A stretch of DNA of 64,000 nucleotides from Mycolicibacterium moriokaense (GTDB taxonomy: Bacteria; Actinomycetota; Actinomycetes; Mycobacteriales; Mycobacteriaceae), in assembly GCF_003201655.1 (NCBI RefSeq), contig NZ_QJJU01000003.1:310001-374000 (forward strand), given 5' to 3'. The notes beneath the pieces were generated by a model. It worked only from the letters and a program-made list of their open reading frames with translations, was not told the DNA's origin and did no database searches. Positions 1 to 7,974 of this stretch are shown here, in pieces (positions within the stretch are counted from its first letter, which is position 1; each line of letters begins with the position of its first letter). The position numbers and the translations under genes are program-made.

Positions 1-313
1 GGTAGTCGGCGAGCCGCGGTTGTGGGCTGGGCCCGAGTCGACTGGCGTTGTTCACCAACAGCCGCAGCGAGCCGGAGTTGGTCGCGGCGACGGCCAGCGC
101 CGCCGTGTGTGCAGGATCGGTGACATCGCCGGGGATGGCGATCAGCCGTGCTGAGTCGAGCCGCGCGGCCGTCGCCTCGAGATCGCGTGGGCGCCTTGCG
201 TCGGCAACGACGGTCCAACCCTGGTCCAGCAGGGCCGCGGTGGTTGCGCGGCCGAGGCCGCGGGAACCGCCGGTGACGATCGCGACGCGAGAAATGTGTT
301 CGGAAGAAGTCAT
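1..313 (-). CDS. SDR-family oxidoreductase, N-terminal part (cut by window edge)
   Basis: Reading the minus strand from an ATG at 313 gives about 104 residues of a short-chain dehydrogenase with no stop before the window edge. The Rossmann dinucleotide motif TGGSRGLG lies near residues 14-21, an acidic GDVTD follows at the end of the next strands, and LVNNAS (the family's NNAG element) is near residue 88. The catalytic Ser-Tyr-Lys part is outside the window, so the substrate cannot be judged. It is divergent from soxR, and its promoter overlaps the SoxR-like palindrome, which suggests that it is a redox-responsive quinone or carbonyl reductase; that role is inference. Confidence 0.9.
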   Translation of the reverse strand, partial: MTSSEHISRVAIVTGGSRGLGRATTAALLDQGWTVVADARRPRDLEATAARLDSARLIAIPGDVTDPAHTAALAVAATNSGSLRLLVNNASRLGPSPQPRLADY

Positions 314-320
314 ATAAGGC

Positions 321-351
321 ATACTGGTAGTTAAAGTGAACTTTAAGTCAA
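321..351 (-). promoter_or_regulatory. SoxR-type promoter/operator for the divergent SDR gene
   Basis: The minus strand carries a -35 TTGACT (346-351) and a -10-like CAGTAT (321-326) separated by 19 bases. The spacer is almost filled by the perfect inverted repeat TTAAAG-TGAA-CTTTAA (331-346). An over-long 19-base spacer with a central dyad is the known design of MerR/SoxR-activated promoters, and the dyad resembles the E. coli SoxR box core. The expected start site is at about 314, next to the ATG at 313, so the SDR mRNA is probably leaderless. Confidence 0.7.
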
Positions 352-368
352 GCGGTGTTGGAGTCGAC

Positions 369-833
369 ATGGAGAGCCGAGACCTACTGACGGTCAGCGA
401 GGTGGCACGGCGCAGCGGTTTCGCACCGTCCGCAATCCGGTTTTATGACAAGGAAGGACTGATCAGCGCCAGCCGCACCAGTGGCGGACAGCGGCGGTTC
501 GAGCGAAACATGTTGCGGCGGCTGGCGTTCATCCGCGCCGCCAGGAATGTGGGCCTGACTCTGGACGAGATCGCGGCCGCGCTGGAAAAGCTGCCGGACA
601 GTCGCACGCCGACCCGCGCGGACTGGACCCGGCTCTCGAAGGATTGGCGCCAACGTCTGGACGATCAGATCGCCGGCCTGATCGCGTTGCGTGACACGCT
701 CGATTCCTGCATCGGATGTGGCTGCCTGTCGCTGAAGCGCTGCGCGATATCCAACCCGTCCGACAGCGCGGCCGGTGCCGGGCCGGGTGCGGTCTACCTA
801 CCGAGATCGTTGCGGCGCCACCAGACCGCGTGA
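369..833 (+). CDS. soxR: SoxR, redox-sensing MerR-family regulator
   Basis: The 154-residue protein from the ATG at 369 has the length of E. coli SoxR. The N-terminal MerR winged helix begins TVSEVARRSGFAPSAIRFYD, and a dimerisation helix covers roughly residues 80-112. Cysteines 114, 117, 119 and 125 form C-X2-C-X-C-X5-C, the SoxR [2Fe-2S] ligand pattern that separates SoxR from other MerR proteins. An upstream in-frame start at 336 would place the start codon inside the operator palindrome, so 369 is preferred. In actinobacteria SoxR usually responds to redox-cycling compounds and controls a few reductases and exporters; the adjacent SDR is the obvious target here. Confidence 0.93.
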   Translation: MESRDLLTVSEVARRSGFAPSAIRFYDKEGLISASRTSGGQRRFERNMLRRLAFIRAARNVGLTLDEIAAALEKLPDSRTPTRADWTRLSKDWRQRLDDQIAGLIALRDTLDSCIGCGCLSLKRCAISNPSDSAAGAGPGAVYLPRSLRRHQTA

Positions 834-857
834 CGGTAGATTTGGATCGAGGCCTCG

Positions 858-1403
858 ATGAACAGTTGGCTGCGTTTTCCGCGATCCGCGGTGCTGGTCC
901 TTGCAGCACTCGTGCTGGTGCTTGTCGTGGCGTCCGGTGTGGAGAGGTTCATCGATCGGCGCGCCGGTGAGGTGCACCTGCAAGGCGAGCCGATGACCGA
1001 TGCGCAGGCCGCGGATCAGGTGCTGGCGTCTGCCAAGCAGATCGTCGGCACGGCCAAGCTCCAGAATGCGACGGGCGGCTACGCATTTGTGTCATGCAAG
1101 AATGCGAACGAACCTCCATATCAGGTCGCGGCCTATCTGAATTTCCGCTTGCCACAGAATAATTCGGTCAAATATCTGAGGGACGTCGCGGCGTCGATGG
1201 CCGCGAACGGCTGGACCCTCGCCCAGGCGATGGGCGAGCACTTCGGTCAAAAGCTGACCAAGGATGGGGTCACGGCGATCTTCTATCGCAACGGCGCCGA
1301 CACGGACTTCGCCACCATGCGGCTCTACGGCGAGTGCCGCAACATCGCCGACCACCGCAACGACAACCCCGCCTGGCGGGAAGTCACCGACCAACTCGGC
1401 TGA
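858..1403 (+). CDS. Membrane-anchored hypothetical protein
   Basis: The 181-residue protein has one hydrophobic N-terminal segment (about residues 11-26, rich in Val, Leu and Ala) followed by a hydrophilic domain. The topology suggests a signal anchor with the domain outside the membrane. Two cysteines (near residues 80 and 154) could form a disulfide in that domain. I recognise no catalytic motif. It lies 24 bases after soxR on the same strand and could be co-transcribed, but nothing in the sequence ties it to redox sensing. Similar small anchored proteins are common in mycobacterial genomes. Confidence 0.75.
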   Translation: MNSWLRFPRSAVLVLAALVLVLVVASGVERFIDRRAGEVHLQGEPMTDAQAADQVLASAKQIVGTAKLQNATGGYAFVSCKNANEPPYQVAAYLNFRLPQNNSVKYLRDVAASMAANGWTLAQAMGEHFGQKLTKDGVTAIFYRNGADTDFATMRLYGECRNIADHRNDNPAWREVTDQLG

Positions 1404-1409
1404 TGCGCC

Positions 1410-1946
1410 TCAGGACAAACTTCGCTGTAAGAGCACGGTGTCCAGCCACCGGCCGTGCTTGAAGCCGACCGAGGTGAGCCTACCGGCGTCGACGAAGCCG
1501 CGGTTGCGATGCAGGGCGAGCGAGGCCGCACCGTCGGCGTCGACGATGACGGCGATGACTTCACGGACACCCGCGCTCGCGCAATCCATGAGCAGCGCGT
1601 CGAGAAGTCGGCCGCCGATCCCGAAGCCGACCGCATCGGGTGCGATGTAGATCGAGTCCTCCACGGTGTGGCGATAGGCGGGCCGGGCTTTCCACTGCGA
1701 GCAATACGCGTATCCGGTGATCCGGCCGTCCAGTGTTGCAGTCAGAAACGGCAGCCCGCCGGCTATGACGGCGTCGAGGCGACGCTGCCATTCCGCCCCA
1801 TCGGGCGCGGTGAGCTCGAACGTCGCGACGCCGGTGTGCACGTGGTGGGCGTAGATCCTGCCGATGTCATCGAGGTCGTCTGCTGTGGTAGGCCGGATCC
1901 CGATATCAGCCTGGCGGACAACATCTTCCGCGCCGTCAGCAGGCAA
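1410..1946 (-). CDS. GNAT-family N-acetyltransferase, phosphinothricin acetyltransferase-like
   Basis: The protein opens IRPTTADDLDDIGRIYAHHV, typical of Pat/Bar-like GNAT enzymes, and contains YIAPDAVGFGIGGRLLDALL, the Q/RxxGxG/A acetyl-CoA loop with Gly-Ile-Gly. The C-terminal ALHRNRGFVDAGRL element is also characteristic. These enzymes acetylate the free amine of small amino-acid-like substrates; the actual substrate is unknown. The start is uncertain. No ATG or GTG lies at the expected position, and a TTG at 1946 overlapping the stop of the upstream DCC gene gives 178 residues. An ATG at 2099 would add about 50 unrelated residues inside the DCC gene. Confidence 0.85.
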   Translation of the reverse strand: MPADGAEDVVRQADIGIRPTTADDLDDIGRIYAHHVHTGVATFELTAPDGAEWQRRLDAVIAGGLPFLTATLDGRITGYAYCSQWKARPAYRHTVEDSIYIAPDAVGFGIGGRLLDALLMDCASAGVREVIAVIVDADGAASLALHRNRGFVDAGRLTSVGFKHGRWLDTVLLQRSLS

Positions 1947-2328
1947 CGGGATGCGACTCGCAGTACGGCGTCGTGCCGGGGAAGCGATACCTGTGGCCTG
2001 CGATCCACCGGTACACGGCATCCTGCAGCTGGCGCACGCCGGGAATGCGGTAGAACAACAATGGCAGCCGGGTGCCCAGCGCTGCCGAAAGCGCCGCATT
2101 CACCCCCTCGGCTGCGCCGTACACCTGTCCTGTGGCGTCAAGCCACCACGAGGACGTGTACATACGCGCCGTGTCGAGGCCGAGCCGCTCTTCGGACCCC
2201 GGTTGTTGGAAGGGAACGATCTGTAGGGCTCCGGCGCGGTCCAGCCGCCTGATGAAATAGACCGACCGCGTGCACATCCCGCATGCCCCGTCGAAGAACA
2301 GAACTCCGTTCATACCTTCATTGTTCAC
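1936..2328 (-). CDS. DCC-family thiol-disulfide oxidoreductase-like protein (DUF393/YuxK)
   Basis: The 130-residue protein has the signature FFDGACGMCTRSVYFIRR near residues 11-28, where DxxCxxC gives the DCC family its name, and the later LPLLFYRIPGVRQLQDAVYRW segment is also typical. The fold is thioredoxin-like, with a CxxC pair as the presumed redox site. The physiological partner is not known for most members. The 3' end overlaps the following acetyltransferase start by 11 bases, so the two genes are probably translated together. Confidence 0.88.
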   Translation of the reverse strand: MNNEGMNGVLFFDGACGMCTRSVYFIRRLDRAGALQIVPFQQPGSEERLGLDTARMYTSSWWLDATGQVYGAAEGVNAALSAALGTRLPLLFYRIPGVRQLQDAVYRWIAGHRYRFPGTTPYCESHPVAC

Positions 2329-2369
2329 CCTAACAGCAGATCGGTCACTGCCTCGTGCATCACGCCCGG

Positions 2370-3401
2370 CTATCGCGCAGGCGGGCCCGGCTGCGCATTA
2401 GCGGCGTCGCGGCGACGGGCAGCCATGCCGGCCAGTGCCTCGAATACCACCCGGTGCGCGGCGTTGACGGTCAATTCGGCATGGTCATACGCGGGTGCCA
2501 CCTCGACCACGTCGACGCCTGCGACATCGTGCTCGTAGCAGAGCTGGCGCACCATCCGCAGCAGGTCGGCACTGGTGATGCCGCCAGGCTCCGGTGTACC
2601 GGTGCCCGGCGCGTGGGCGGGGTCCAGCACGTCGATGTCGACCGAGACGTAGAGCTTGTCGGCCTTGGCGAGCGCTTCGGCGACCGCGTCGCGCATCACT
2701 TCCTTGAATCCGCGCTCCCATATCTCCTGCATGGTGTGCCAGACCATTCCCTGTTCGAGCATCCACTCGAACGTGTCCTGCGGCGGCCAGTAGCCGCGAA
2801 GGCCGACCTGGACGAAGTGGGTGCCCGGCACCGCGCCGGACTCGATGAGCCTGCGCATCGGGGTGCCGTGGCTGGCCAGGTTGCCCTCGATTTTGTCGGC
2901 GGTGTCGGCGTGCGCATCGAAGTGGACGATGCCGACGTTGCCGTACCCGTGGACGTCGGCCACCGCCGTCGCGGCAGGCCATGTGATCGAGTGGTCACCG
3001 CCGAGGACGACGGGGACGATGCCGCGCGACGCGACCGCGTGCACACGCTCGCGAATGTTGGCGTGTGACACCTCCGTCTGGCCATGCGGACAGTAGGCGT
3101 CGCCGAAGTCGACGACCTCCAGCCAGTCGAAGATCTCCAACCCGAGATCGAGGTGATACGTGCCGGGCTCGTAGGCCGTTGCGCGAATCGCCCGCGGACC
3201 GAACCGGGCGCCGGGCCGGTTGGTGGTGGCGATGTCGAACGGGGCGCCGACGATCGCGACATCGGGTTTCCACGACTCGAGTTGCCCGACTTCGGTCAGG
3301 ATTGGGCGGTGCCCGAACGACACGATGCCTGCGTGGGCCAAGTCAAGTTGCTCGGCCATGCCGGGCGGGAGGTCGCGCTGGTGATCATGGTCATGGCCCA
3401 T
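2370..3401 (-). CDS. speB: Agmatinase/guanidinase-type ureohydrolase
   Basis: The 343-residue protein belongs to the arginase/agmatinase fold. Binuclear manganese ligands are visible in GGDHS, FDAHAD and SVDIDVLDPAHAPG, with TGTPEPGG following. The family hydrolyses a guanidino group to release urea; agmatine is the default substrate call, but sequence alone does not separate agmatinase from guanidinobutyrase or guanidinase. The N-terminus carries a short His-rich stretch (MGHDHDHQRD) that might bind metal. It ends near and runs in the same direction as the DCC gene, and no putrescine genes are nearby to fix the pathway. Confidence 0.88.
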   Translation of the reverse strand: MGHDHDHQRDLPPGMAEQLDLAHAGIVSFGHRPILTEVGQLESWKPDVAIVGAPFDIATTNRPGARFGPRAIRATAYEPGTYHLDLGLEIFDWLEVVDFGDAYCPHGQTEVSHANIRERVHAVASRGIVPVVLGGDHSITWPAATAVADVHGYGNVGIVHFDAHADTADKIEGNLASHGTPMRRLIESGAVPGTHFVQVGLRGYWPPQDTFEWMLEQGMVWHTMQEIWERGFKEVMRDAVAEALAKADKLYVSVDIDVLDPAHAPGTGTPEPGGITSADLLRMVRQLCYEHDVAGVDVVEVAPAYDHAELTVNAAHRVVFEALAGMAARRRDAANAQPGPPAR

Positions 3402-3417
3402 GCGTTGACCGTACCGC

Positions 3418-3840
3418 TTAGCGCCGCAACGGATTGCCTAACGCTTCGCGCAGCCGGTCCGGAATCGGTCGCTTGGCCCAGTCGTCGGTGGACACCACCA
3501 CATAGACGTTCTGGCCGCGAACAGCGGTCTGCTCTTCGGTGTCCGCGTTGTGCCGCAGCACGGTGAAGCCGAGCGCGAAACTGGTCGACCCGATCCGCTC
3601 GCACTGCACCGCGACTCGGACCGAATCGCGCCAGCGAACGCCTGCGAGATAGTCGATCTCGCTGTGCACGACTTGAATGTCGTGTCCGGTGGCGATCAAG
3701 CCCGGATAAGTCACGCCGAGGTGGTCGAGGAATCCGGTGCACGCCTCGTCGAACCACGTCAGGTAGTGGGCGTTGAACACCACGCCCTGCTGGTCGACCT
3801 CGGCGAAACGCGGCACCACCGGTAGCGAAAAGGCGCTCAC
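3418..3840 (-). CDS. Hotdog-fold acyl-CoA thioesterase (4HBT/YbgC-FadM type)
   Basis: The 140-residue protein is the size of a single hotdog domain. RFAEVDQQGVVFNAHYLTWFDEA near residues 11-33 is the YbgC-like catalytic segment with the Asp in D-Q-x-G-x-V-x-N/Y. The family hydrolyses short or medium acyl-CoA thioesters. It lies 16 bases upstream of the ureohydrolase on the same strand, so the two may share a transcript, although no common pathway is apparent. Confidence 0.88.
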   Translation of the reverse strand: MSAFSLPVVPRFAEVDQQGVVFNAHYLTWFDEACTGFLDHLGVTYPGLIATGHDIQVVHSEIDYLAGVRWRDSVRVAVQCERIGSTSFALGFTVLRHNADTEEQTAVRGQNVYVVVSTDDWAKRPIPDRLREALGNPLRR

Positions 3841-3940
3841 GCGATCACCCTAACGTCCCGCCCGTTTCCTACATCGGCACGTACGTCACGAGTTTGCTGT
3901 GCATCACGTCCGCGGCGGTGAGCGAAGCTACGATCTCCGC

Positions 3941-4663
3941 GTGACAGGCAGTGAGCAATGGCAGGCGCCGAGCCCGACCAGCGGCGCCCGGCAGCAGCCC
4001 GAGGACACCGTCGAGCGGCGGATCAAATGGTGGCAGCGGGCGCTGCGGTGGGTCGCGTGGCTGACTTTCCTTGGCCTTGCGGTGTGCAACACGCAGAGCG
4101 TCTACTTTTCACCGCTCGAGTGGCTGGCGCTCATCGCCGCGATCGGCTTCAGCATCTGGTGTATGGCCAAGCCCATGGGCGGGCCGAAGGTCGAGCTGTC
4201 CGAACCCAGCCACTTACTCGGCAAGTTCGTGTCCCGAACCAGTTGGGGGCTGACTCTTTTCGGCGCCATACTGACGGTCGGTGGGGTAGCGGGCGCCGGC
4301 GCGGCGATCTACGACATGTCCACCGGACGAGCGACGCTCGGCGACGTCTTCAAGGACATCGGTATCTTCATCGAGGGCTGGATCGCGGAGCTGATCGCGC
4401 CAACCTACGACGCCGAGCTCGAGAAGACCCACGCCTACGCGCTGTTTCTACTACTGATACCCGGCGTGCTGCTGGTTTGGTACAACCTCATCCCGTTCTT
4501 CAAGCGGGGCAAGGAATTTCAGGTTCACCCCGACGGATCGGTTTCGGTGCGCAGAGGCGACAGCTGGGAACCGCTGATGGAGTACCAGTATTCGACCGTG
4601 ACCGCAGACGGCACCACCATCGACTTCGCGCCGCCTGCCACCGGCTTCGTCGTTATGGAGTAG
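3941..4663 (+). CDS. Four-helix hypothetical integral membrane protein
   Basis: From the GTG at 3941 the protein is 240 residues. It has four likely membrane helices: WVAWLTFLGLAVC, WLALIAAIGFSIW, a glycine-rich LTLFGAILTVGGVAGAGAAI, and YALFLLLIPGVLLVWYNLI. A soluble C-terminal tail follows. An ATG at 3899 would add 14 charged residues and lacks a clear ribosome site, so GTG is preferred. I do not recognise the family. The last codons run over sequence that reads on the other strand as the broken end of a P450 fragment, so the C-terminus may have been altered by that rearrangement. Confidence 0.72.
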   Translation: MTGSEQWQAPSPTSGARQQPEDTVERRIKWWQRALRWVAWLTFLGLAVCNTQSVYFSPLEWLALIAAIGFSIWCMAKPMGGPKVELSEPSHLLGKFVSRTSWGLTLFGAILTVGGVAGAGAAIYDMSTGRATLGDVFKDIGIFIEGWIAELIAPTYDAELEKTHAYALFLLLIPGVLLVWYNLIPFFKRGKEFQVHPDGSVSVRRGDSWEPLMEYQYSTVTADGTTIDFAPPATGFVVME

Positions 4664-4875
4664 GCGGCCGACGACGGGAATGTCTCCTCATCGCGAAACG
4701 CCGCGGCCACCAGCTCCTGGGTGAGCAGCAATACGCCCCTGGTGCCTGCGAACGGAACGATCGCGTAGTCGCGGCGGGCGCGAAGCCCCGCGAGCACCCC
4801 ATGAAGGTCGGGTTGATCGTCGAGGATGAAGTCGACGCCGTCGATGTCGACCGGCGGCAATGTTGCGGCGGGCAC
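4660..4875 (-). pseudogene. 5' remnant of a cytochrome P450 gene
   Basis: The minus strand has a ribosome-site-like AGGAAGGGG and then a GTG at 4875. It encodes DGVDFILDDQPDLHGVLAGL, DYAIVPFAGTRGVLLLTQEL and AAFRDEETFPSSAAY. This is the typical first 70 residues of an actinobacterial P450 (proline-rich lead-in, LxxLR, VPF-G, FRDEETFP). Nothing of the I helix, ExxR or heme-binding Cys follows. The frame stays open to 4525, but beyond about 4640 it is antisense to the neighbouring membrane gene and loses P450 character. The right-hand flank is the intact dehydratase gene. I read this as the end left by a deletion. Confidence 0.65.
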
Positions 4876-4961
4876 CGTGCCCCTTCCTGATGCAGCTGTT
4901 TGCTGGGGCTCACATTAGGCGGGTCGTGGCATCGCAGTTCGGCTTCGGCGAGACTGGACCC

Positions 4962-5909
4962 GTGCAGCTGGTCACGATCGACGACATCCGCGCGGCGGCC
5001 GAACTGATCCGGCCATACGTCGTTCGCACGCCACTGGTTCCTGCGGGATGGGCCGACGACGAGCGTCCGCTGTGGATCAAGCCGGAGAGCCTTCAGCGGG
5101 TGGGGGCATTCAAGGTTCGCGGCGCGTTCAACGCCATCGCCAATCTCGACGAATCCGTAAGGACCCGCGGGGTCATCGCGTATTCGAGTGGCAACCACGC
5201 CCAGGCCGTGGCCTATGCCGCTGCGATCTACGGGGTACCGGCATCCATCGTCATGCCGGAGGAAACGCCGACCATCAAGGTGGCCGCCACCCGCGGCTAC
5301 GGCGCCGACGTGGTGCTGTGCGGAGCGGGCGAACGCGAGAAGGTCGCCGCGCAGCTGGTTGAGCAGACCGGCGGCATTCTGGTTCCGCCGTTCGATCACC
5401 GCGACATCATCGCGGGGCAGGGCACGATCGGCCTCGAGATCGCGGAGGATCTGCCCGCCGTCGACACGGTGCTGGTCCCTGTCAGCGGCGGCGGCCTGGC
5501 ATCCGGCATCGGCACGGCGATCAAGGCGCTGTGCCCCGGCGCGCGAGTGTTTGGCGTCGAGCCGGAGCTGGCGGCCGACACCGCGGAGGGCCTTCGCCTG
5601 GGACATCGGGTGGACTGGACGATCGAGGACAGGAACCGGACGATCGCCGACGGCCTGCGGTCACAACCGTCCGAATTGACATTCGCCCATCTGCAACAGG
5701 TGCTCGACGGAGTGATCACGGTGTCGGAGAGCGAGATTCGCGCTGCGGTGCGCGAGCTCGCGTATCGGGCTCATCTGGTGGCCGAACCGAGCGGTGCGGT
5801 CGCGCTGGCCGCTTACAGACAGGGTGCAACTCCGCCTGGTCGCACGGTGATGATCATGTCGGGCGGCAACATCGAACCGCCGATGCTGCAAGAGATTCTG
5901 GCGCGCTGA
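4962..5909 (+). CDS. Threonine/serine dehydratase, PLP fold type II
   Basis: From the GTG at 4962 the protein is 315 residues, the size of a catabolic-type dehydratase without an ACT domain. SLQRVGAFKVRGAFNAI carries the PLP Lys, YSSGNHAQAVAYAA binds the phosphate-side substrate, and VPVSGGGLASGIGTAIK is the Gly-rich phosphate loop. The C-terminal MIMSGGNIE contains the Ser next to the PLP ring nitrogen. The enzyme deaminates L-threonine or L-serine to the 2-oxo acid. Lack of a regulatory domain argues against the biosynthetic IlvA. An ATG at 4860 would overlap the divergent P450 remnant and is less likely. Confidence 0.87.
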   Translation: MQLVTIDDIRAAAELIRPYVVRTPLVPAGWADDERPLWIKPESLQRVGAFKVRGAFNAIANLDESVRTRGVIAYSSGNHAQAVAYAAAIYGVPASIVMPEETPTIKVAATRGYGADVVLCGAGEREKVAAQLVEQTGGILVPPFDHRDIIAGQGTIGLEIAEDLPAVDTVLVPVSGGGLASGIGTAIKALCPGARVFGVEPELAADTAEGLRLGHRVDWTIEDRNRTIADGLRSQPSELTFAHLQQVLDGVITVSESEIRAAVRELAYRAHLVAEPSGAVALAAYRQGATPPGRTVMIMSGGNIEPPMLQEILAR

Positions 5910-5910
5910 T

Positions 5911-6156
5911 TCAGGCCGCGACGACCGGAATCACCAAGGGGACTGAGATGGCGCACTTCTCGTGCATCGAGTGCACCCACGCATCTTGCTCCGCTGCGGC
6001 CTTCAGGTAGCGGCGCCTGCCCGTCCACCCGCATGAACACGCGGCCGCCGAATGTCCGAGCCCGTAATTGTGCACGGCCACAAGGCCATGCTCTAGGACA
6101 TCGGGCCGGGGCAGATCGCCGGCATCTATTGCGTCGATTGGTGCCGCTATCGACAT
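5911..6156 (-). CDS. Small conserved hypothetical protein
   Basis: The 81-residue protein from the ATG at 6156 has a central CSCGWTGRRRYLKAAAEQDA segment. This resembles the short mycobacterial protein family that carries a single C-x-C-G-W motif followed by basic residues and an Asp/His-rich helix. The paired cysteines and several histidines (VHNYGLGHS, HSMHEKC) could bind metal. It ends just after the dehydratase stop in convergent orientation. I assign no function. Starts further upstream would add low-complexity Arg-rich sequence, so this one is preferred. Confidence 0.6.
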   Translation of the reverse strand: MSIAAPIDAIDAGDLPRPDVLEHGLVAVHNYGLGHSAAACSCGWTGRRRYLKAAAEQDAWVHSMHEKCAISVPLVIPVVAA

Positions 6157-6296
6157 CACTAGCCTCCTACGTCGACCCGACCTCGTTGTCCTGTCAGACG
6201 CGCACACGTGCGATCCGGTTCCCATGCTCACCTTGCTTGTGAGCAATTTTGGTTTCGGGCCGGTCACGACTTGGCCACGCCGCCAGGAGCGGCGAC

Positions 6297-7763
6297 CTAG
6301 TGGACCCCCTCCATCAGCCGACTGATCCACGGTGCGATCGCGAACACGATCACGCCCACGCCAATTGCGACGGCCCCGATGAACCCGAAGTAGGCGAATT
6401 CGTGGGCCGGATCGTAGTAGCGGGCCAGCACTCCCGACATCGAGGTGCCAAGGCCAACAGAGAAGAAGTACAGTGCCATCATCTGAGCCCGAAAGGCCTC
6501 AGGCGCAAGCTTTGTCGTGACAGACAGGCCGATCGGCGACAGCAGCAGCTCCGACACGGCGAACACAGCCATGATGCCGACGACCAGCAGGGCGGGCACC
6601 GACCTACTCGTCGTTCCCGACGTCGGCAGGAACAACAGAAAAGCCAGTCCCATGCCGATAACACCGTAGGCGAACTTGCGCGGTGTGGTCGGTGCGCGCT
6701 TGCCCAGCCGCGTCCACATGATCGCGAAAAGCGGTGAGAGCGCGATGATCCAGACGGGTTCGATCGAGCCGATCCAGCTCGACGGCGCGGTCCAGCCGAA
6801 GATGGACCAGTTCATCCGCTCGTCGGAATAGACCGCCAGCACCGTGAAGATCTGTTGGAACAACGACCAGAACACCGCGTTCGCGATGAACAGCGGCATG
6901 AAGGCCCGAACCCGGGTTCGCTCGATCGCCGCGACTTTCGAGCTGGTCAGCATCACGATGAAGTAGGCCACCGATGCCGCGATGATGACGGCCGTCGTCA
7001 CCTGCGACAAGTTGGCCAGCTTGACGAACCCGGTCGCAAAGGCCAGCGCGATCACAATGCCGACAATCACAAGAGTTCCGACCGCCCAGCCAATCGCGCT
7101 GCGCGGCAACGGGTTCGGTACCGTACGGCCGTGCTCGCCGAGATTGCGCCTGAAGACGACGTACTGCGCGAGTCCCAGAGCCATGCCAATCGCCGCGGCA
7201 CCGAAGCCGTAGTGGAATCCGGCGTGGGTCTGCAACAAGCCGGTGATCAGCGGGCCGATGAAGGCGCCGAGATTTATGCCGAGATAGAACAGTGTGAAGC
7301 CACCGTCGGCTCGCGGATCGTCTTTTTCGTAGAGCGTGCCAAGCAGTGACGAGGCGTTGGCCTTCAGCGCGCCGGATCCGAGCCCGACAAGCACGAGACC
7401 CACCGCAACTCCCGCCAAACCCGGAAGGATCGCGAGCGCGATGTGACCGCACATGACCACCACACCGCCGTAGAACACGGTGCGCTCCATGCCGAGCAGC
7501 CGATCGGCAATCCAGCCCCCGAGGACCGTCGACAAATACACGAGGCCGCCGTATGCCCCGACGATGCCGGTCGCCGTGGTTTTCGGGAGCTCGAGGCCGC
7601 CGTCGGTGAGCGAGTAATAGAGGTAGTAGCCGAGGATGGTGAGCATCCCGTAGAAGGAGAATCGCTCCCACAGCTCGACTCCGAAAAGGTTGGCGAGACC
7701 GACGGGATGACCGAACAGGGTGCGTTCGGCGGACCGGCCCTCCGTCTGTCCTGGCGCTGTCAT
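6297..7763 (-). CDS. POT/PTR-family proton-coupled oligopeptide transporter
   Basis: The 488-residue protein from the ATG at 7763 has 12-14 hydrophobic segments. The first helix contains GVELWERFSFYGML, which matches the ExxERFxYY motif that couples proton and peptide in POT transporters, and FYLGINLGAFIGPLITGLL matches the PTR2 signature in helix 5. It should import di- and tripeptides, driven by the proton gradient, at the inner membrane. An earlier ATG at 7871 adds 36 Arg/Cys-rich residues with no relation to the family. It has about 140 bases of non-coding DNA downstream and 210 upstream and appears to be transcribed alone. Confidence 0.92.
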   Translation of the reverse strand: MTAPGQTEGRSAERTLFGHPVGLANLFGVELWERFSFYGMLTILGYYLYYSLTDGGLELPKTTATGIVGAYGGLVYLSTVLGGWIADRLLGMERTVFYGGVVVMCGHIALAILPGLAGVAVGLVLVGLGSGALKANASSLLGTLYEKDDPRADGGFTLFYLGINLGAFIGPLITGLLQTHAGFHYGFGAAAIGMALGLAQYVVFRRNLGEHGRTVPNPLPRSAIGWAVGTLVIVGIVIALAFATGFVKLANLSQVTTAVIIAASVAYFIVMLTSSKVAAIERTRVRAFMPLFIANAVFWSLFQQIFTVLAVYSDERMNWSIFGWTAPSSWIGSIEPVWIIALSPLFAIMWTRLGKRAPTTPRKFAYGVIGMGLAFLLFLPTSGTTSRSVPALLVVGIMAVFAVSELLLSPIGLSVTTKLAPEAFRAQMMALYFFSVGLGTSMSGVLARYYDPAHEFAYFGFIGAVAIGVGVIVFAIAPWISRLMEGVH

Positions 7764-7974
7764 GCGCGCCACCCTGCCACTCGACCCCCTGCTCCGCGGC
7801 CGATCGAGTCGACGGGACACACGGCAAAGACGACACACCGACGTTTGCAGGAGTTTCGTGCGGCACAGCACATTTCGGGCCTGCCAGCCGCCGATGGCGC
7901 CGAGCGCCCGGTGAGCTGGGACCGGTGTGTGCAGGTAGTGTCACCCGGATAGTGGACGTCCGAAGGGATGTTGA

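Noticed and set aside
2329-2369. Possible promoter between the DCC gene and the ureohydrolase
   Set aside because: The short gap has no readable -35/-10 pair in the right direction; not reported as a feature.
3958-4890. 310-residue plus-strand frame overlapping the membrane gene and the P450 remnant
   Set aside because: Arg/Gly-rich with no hydrophobic pattern; the other frame gives four clean membrane helices.
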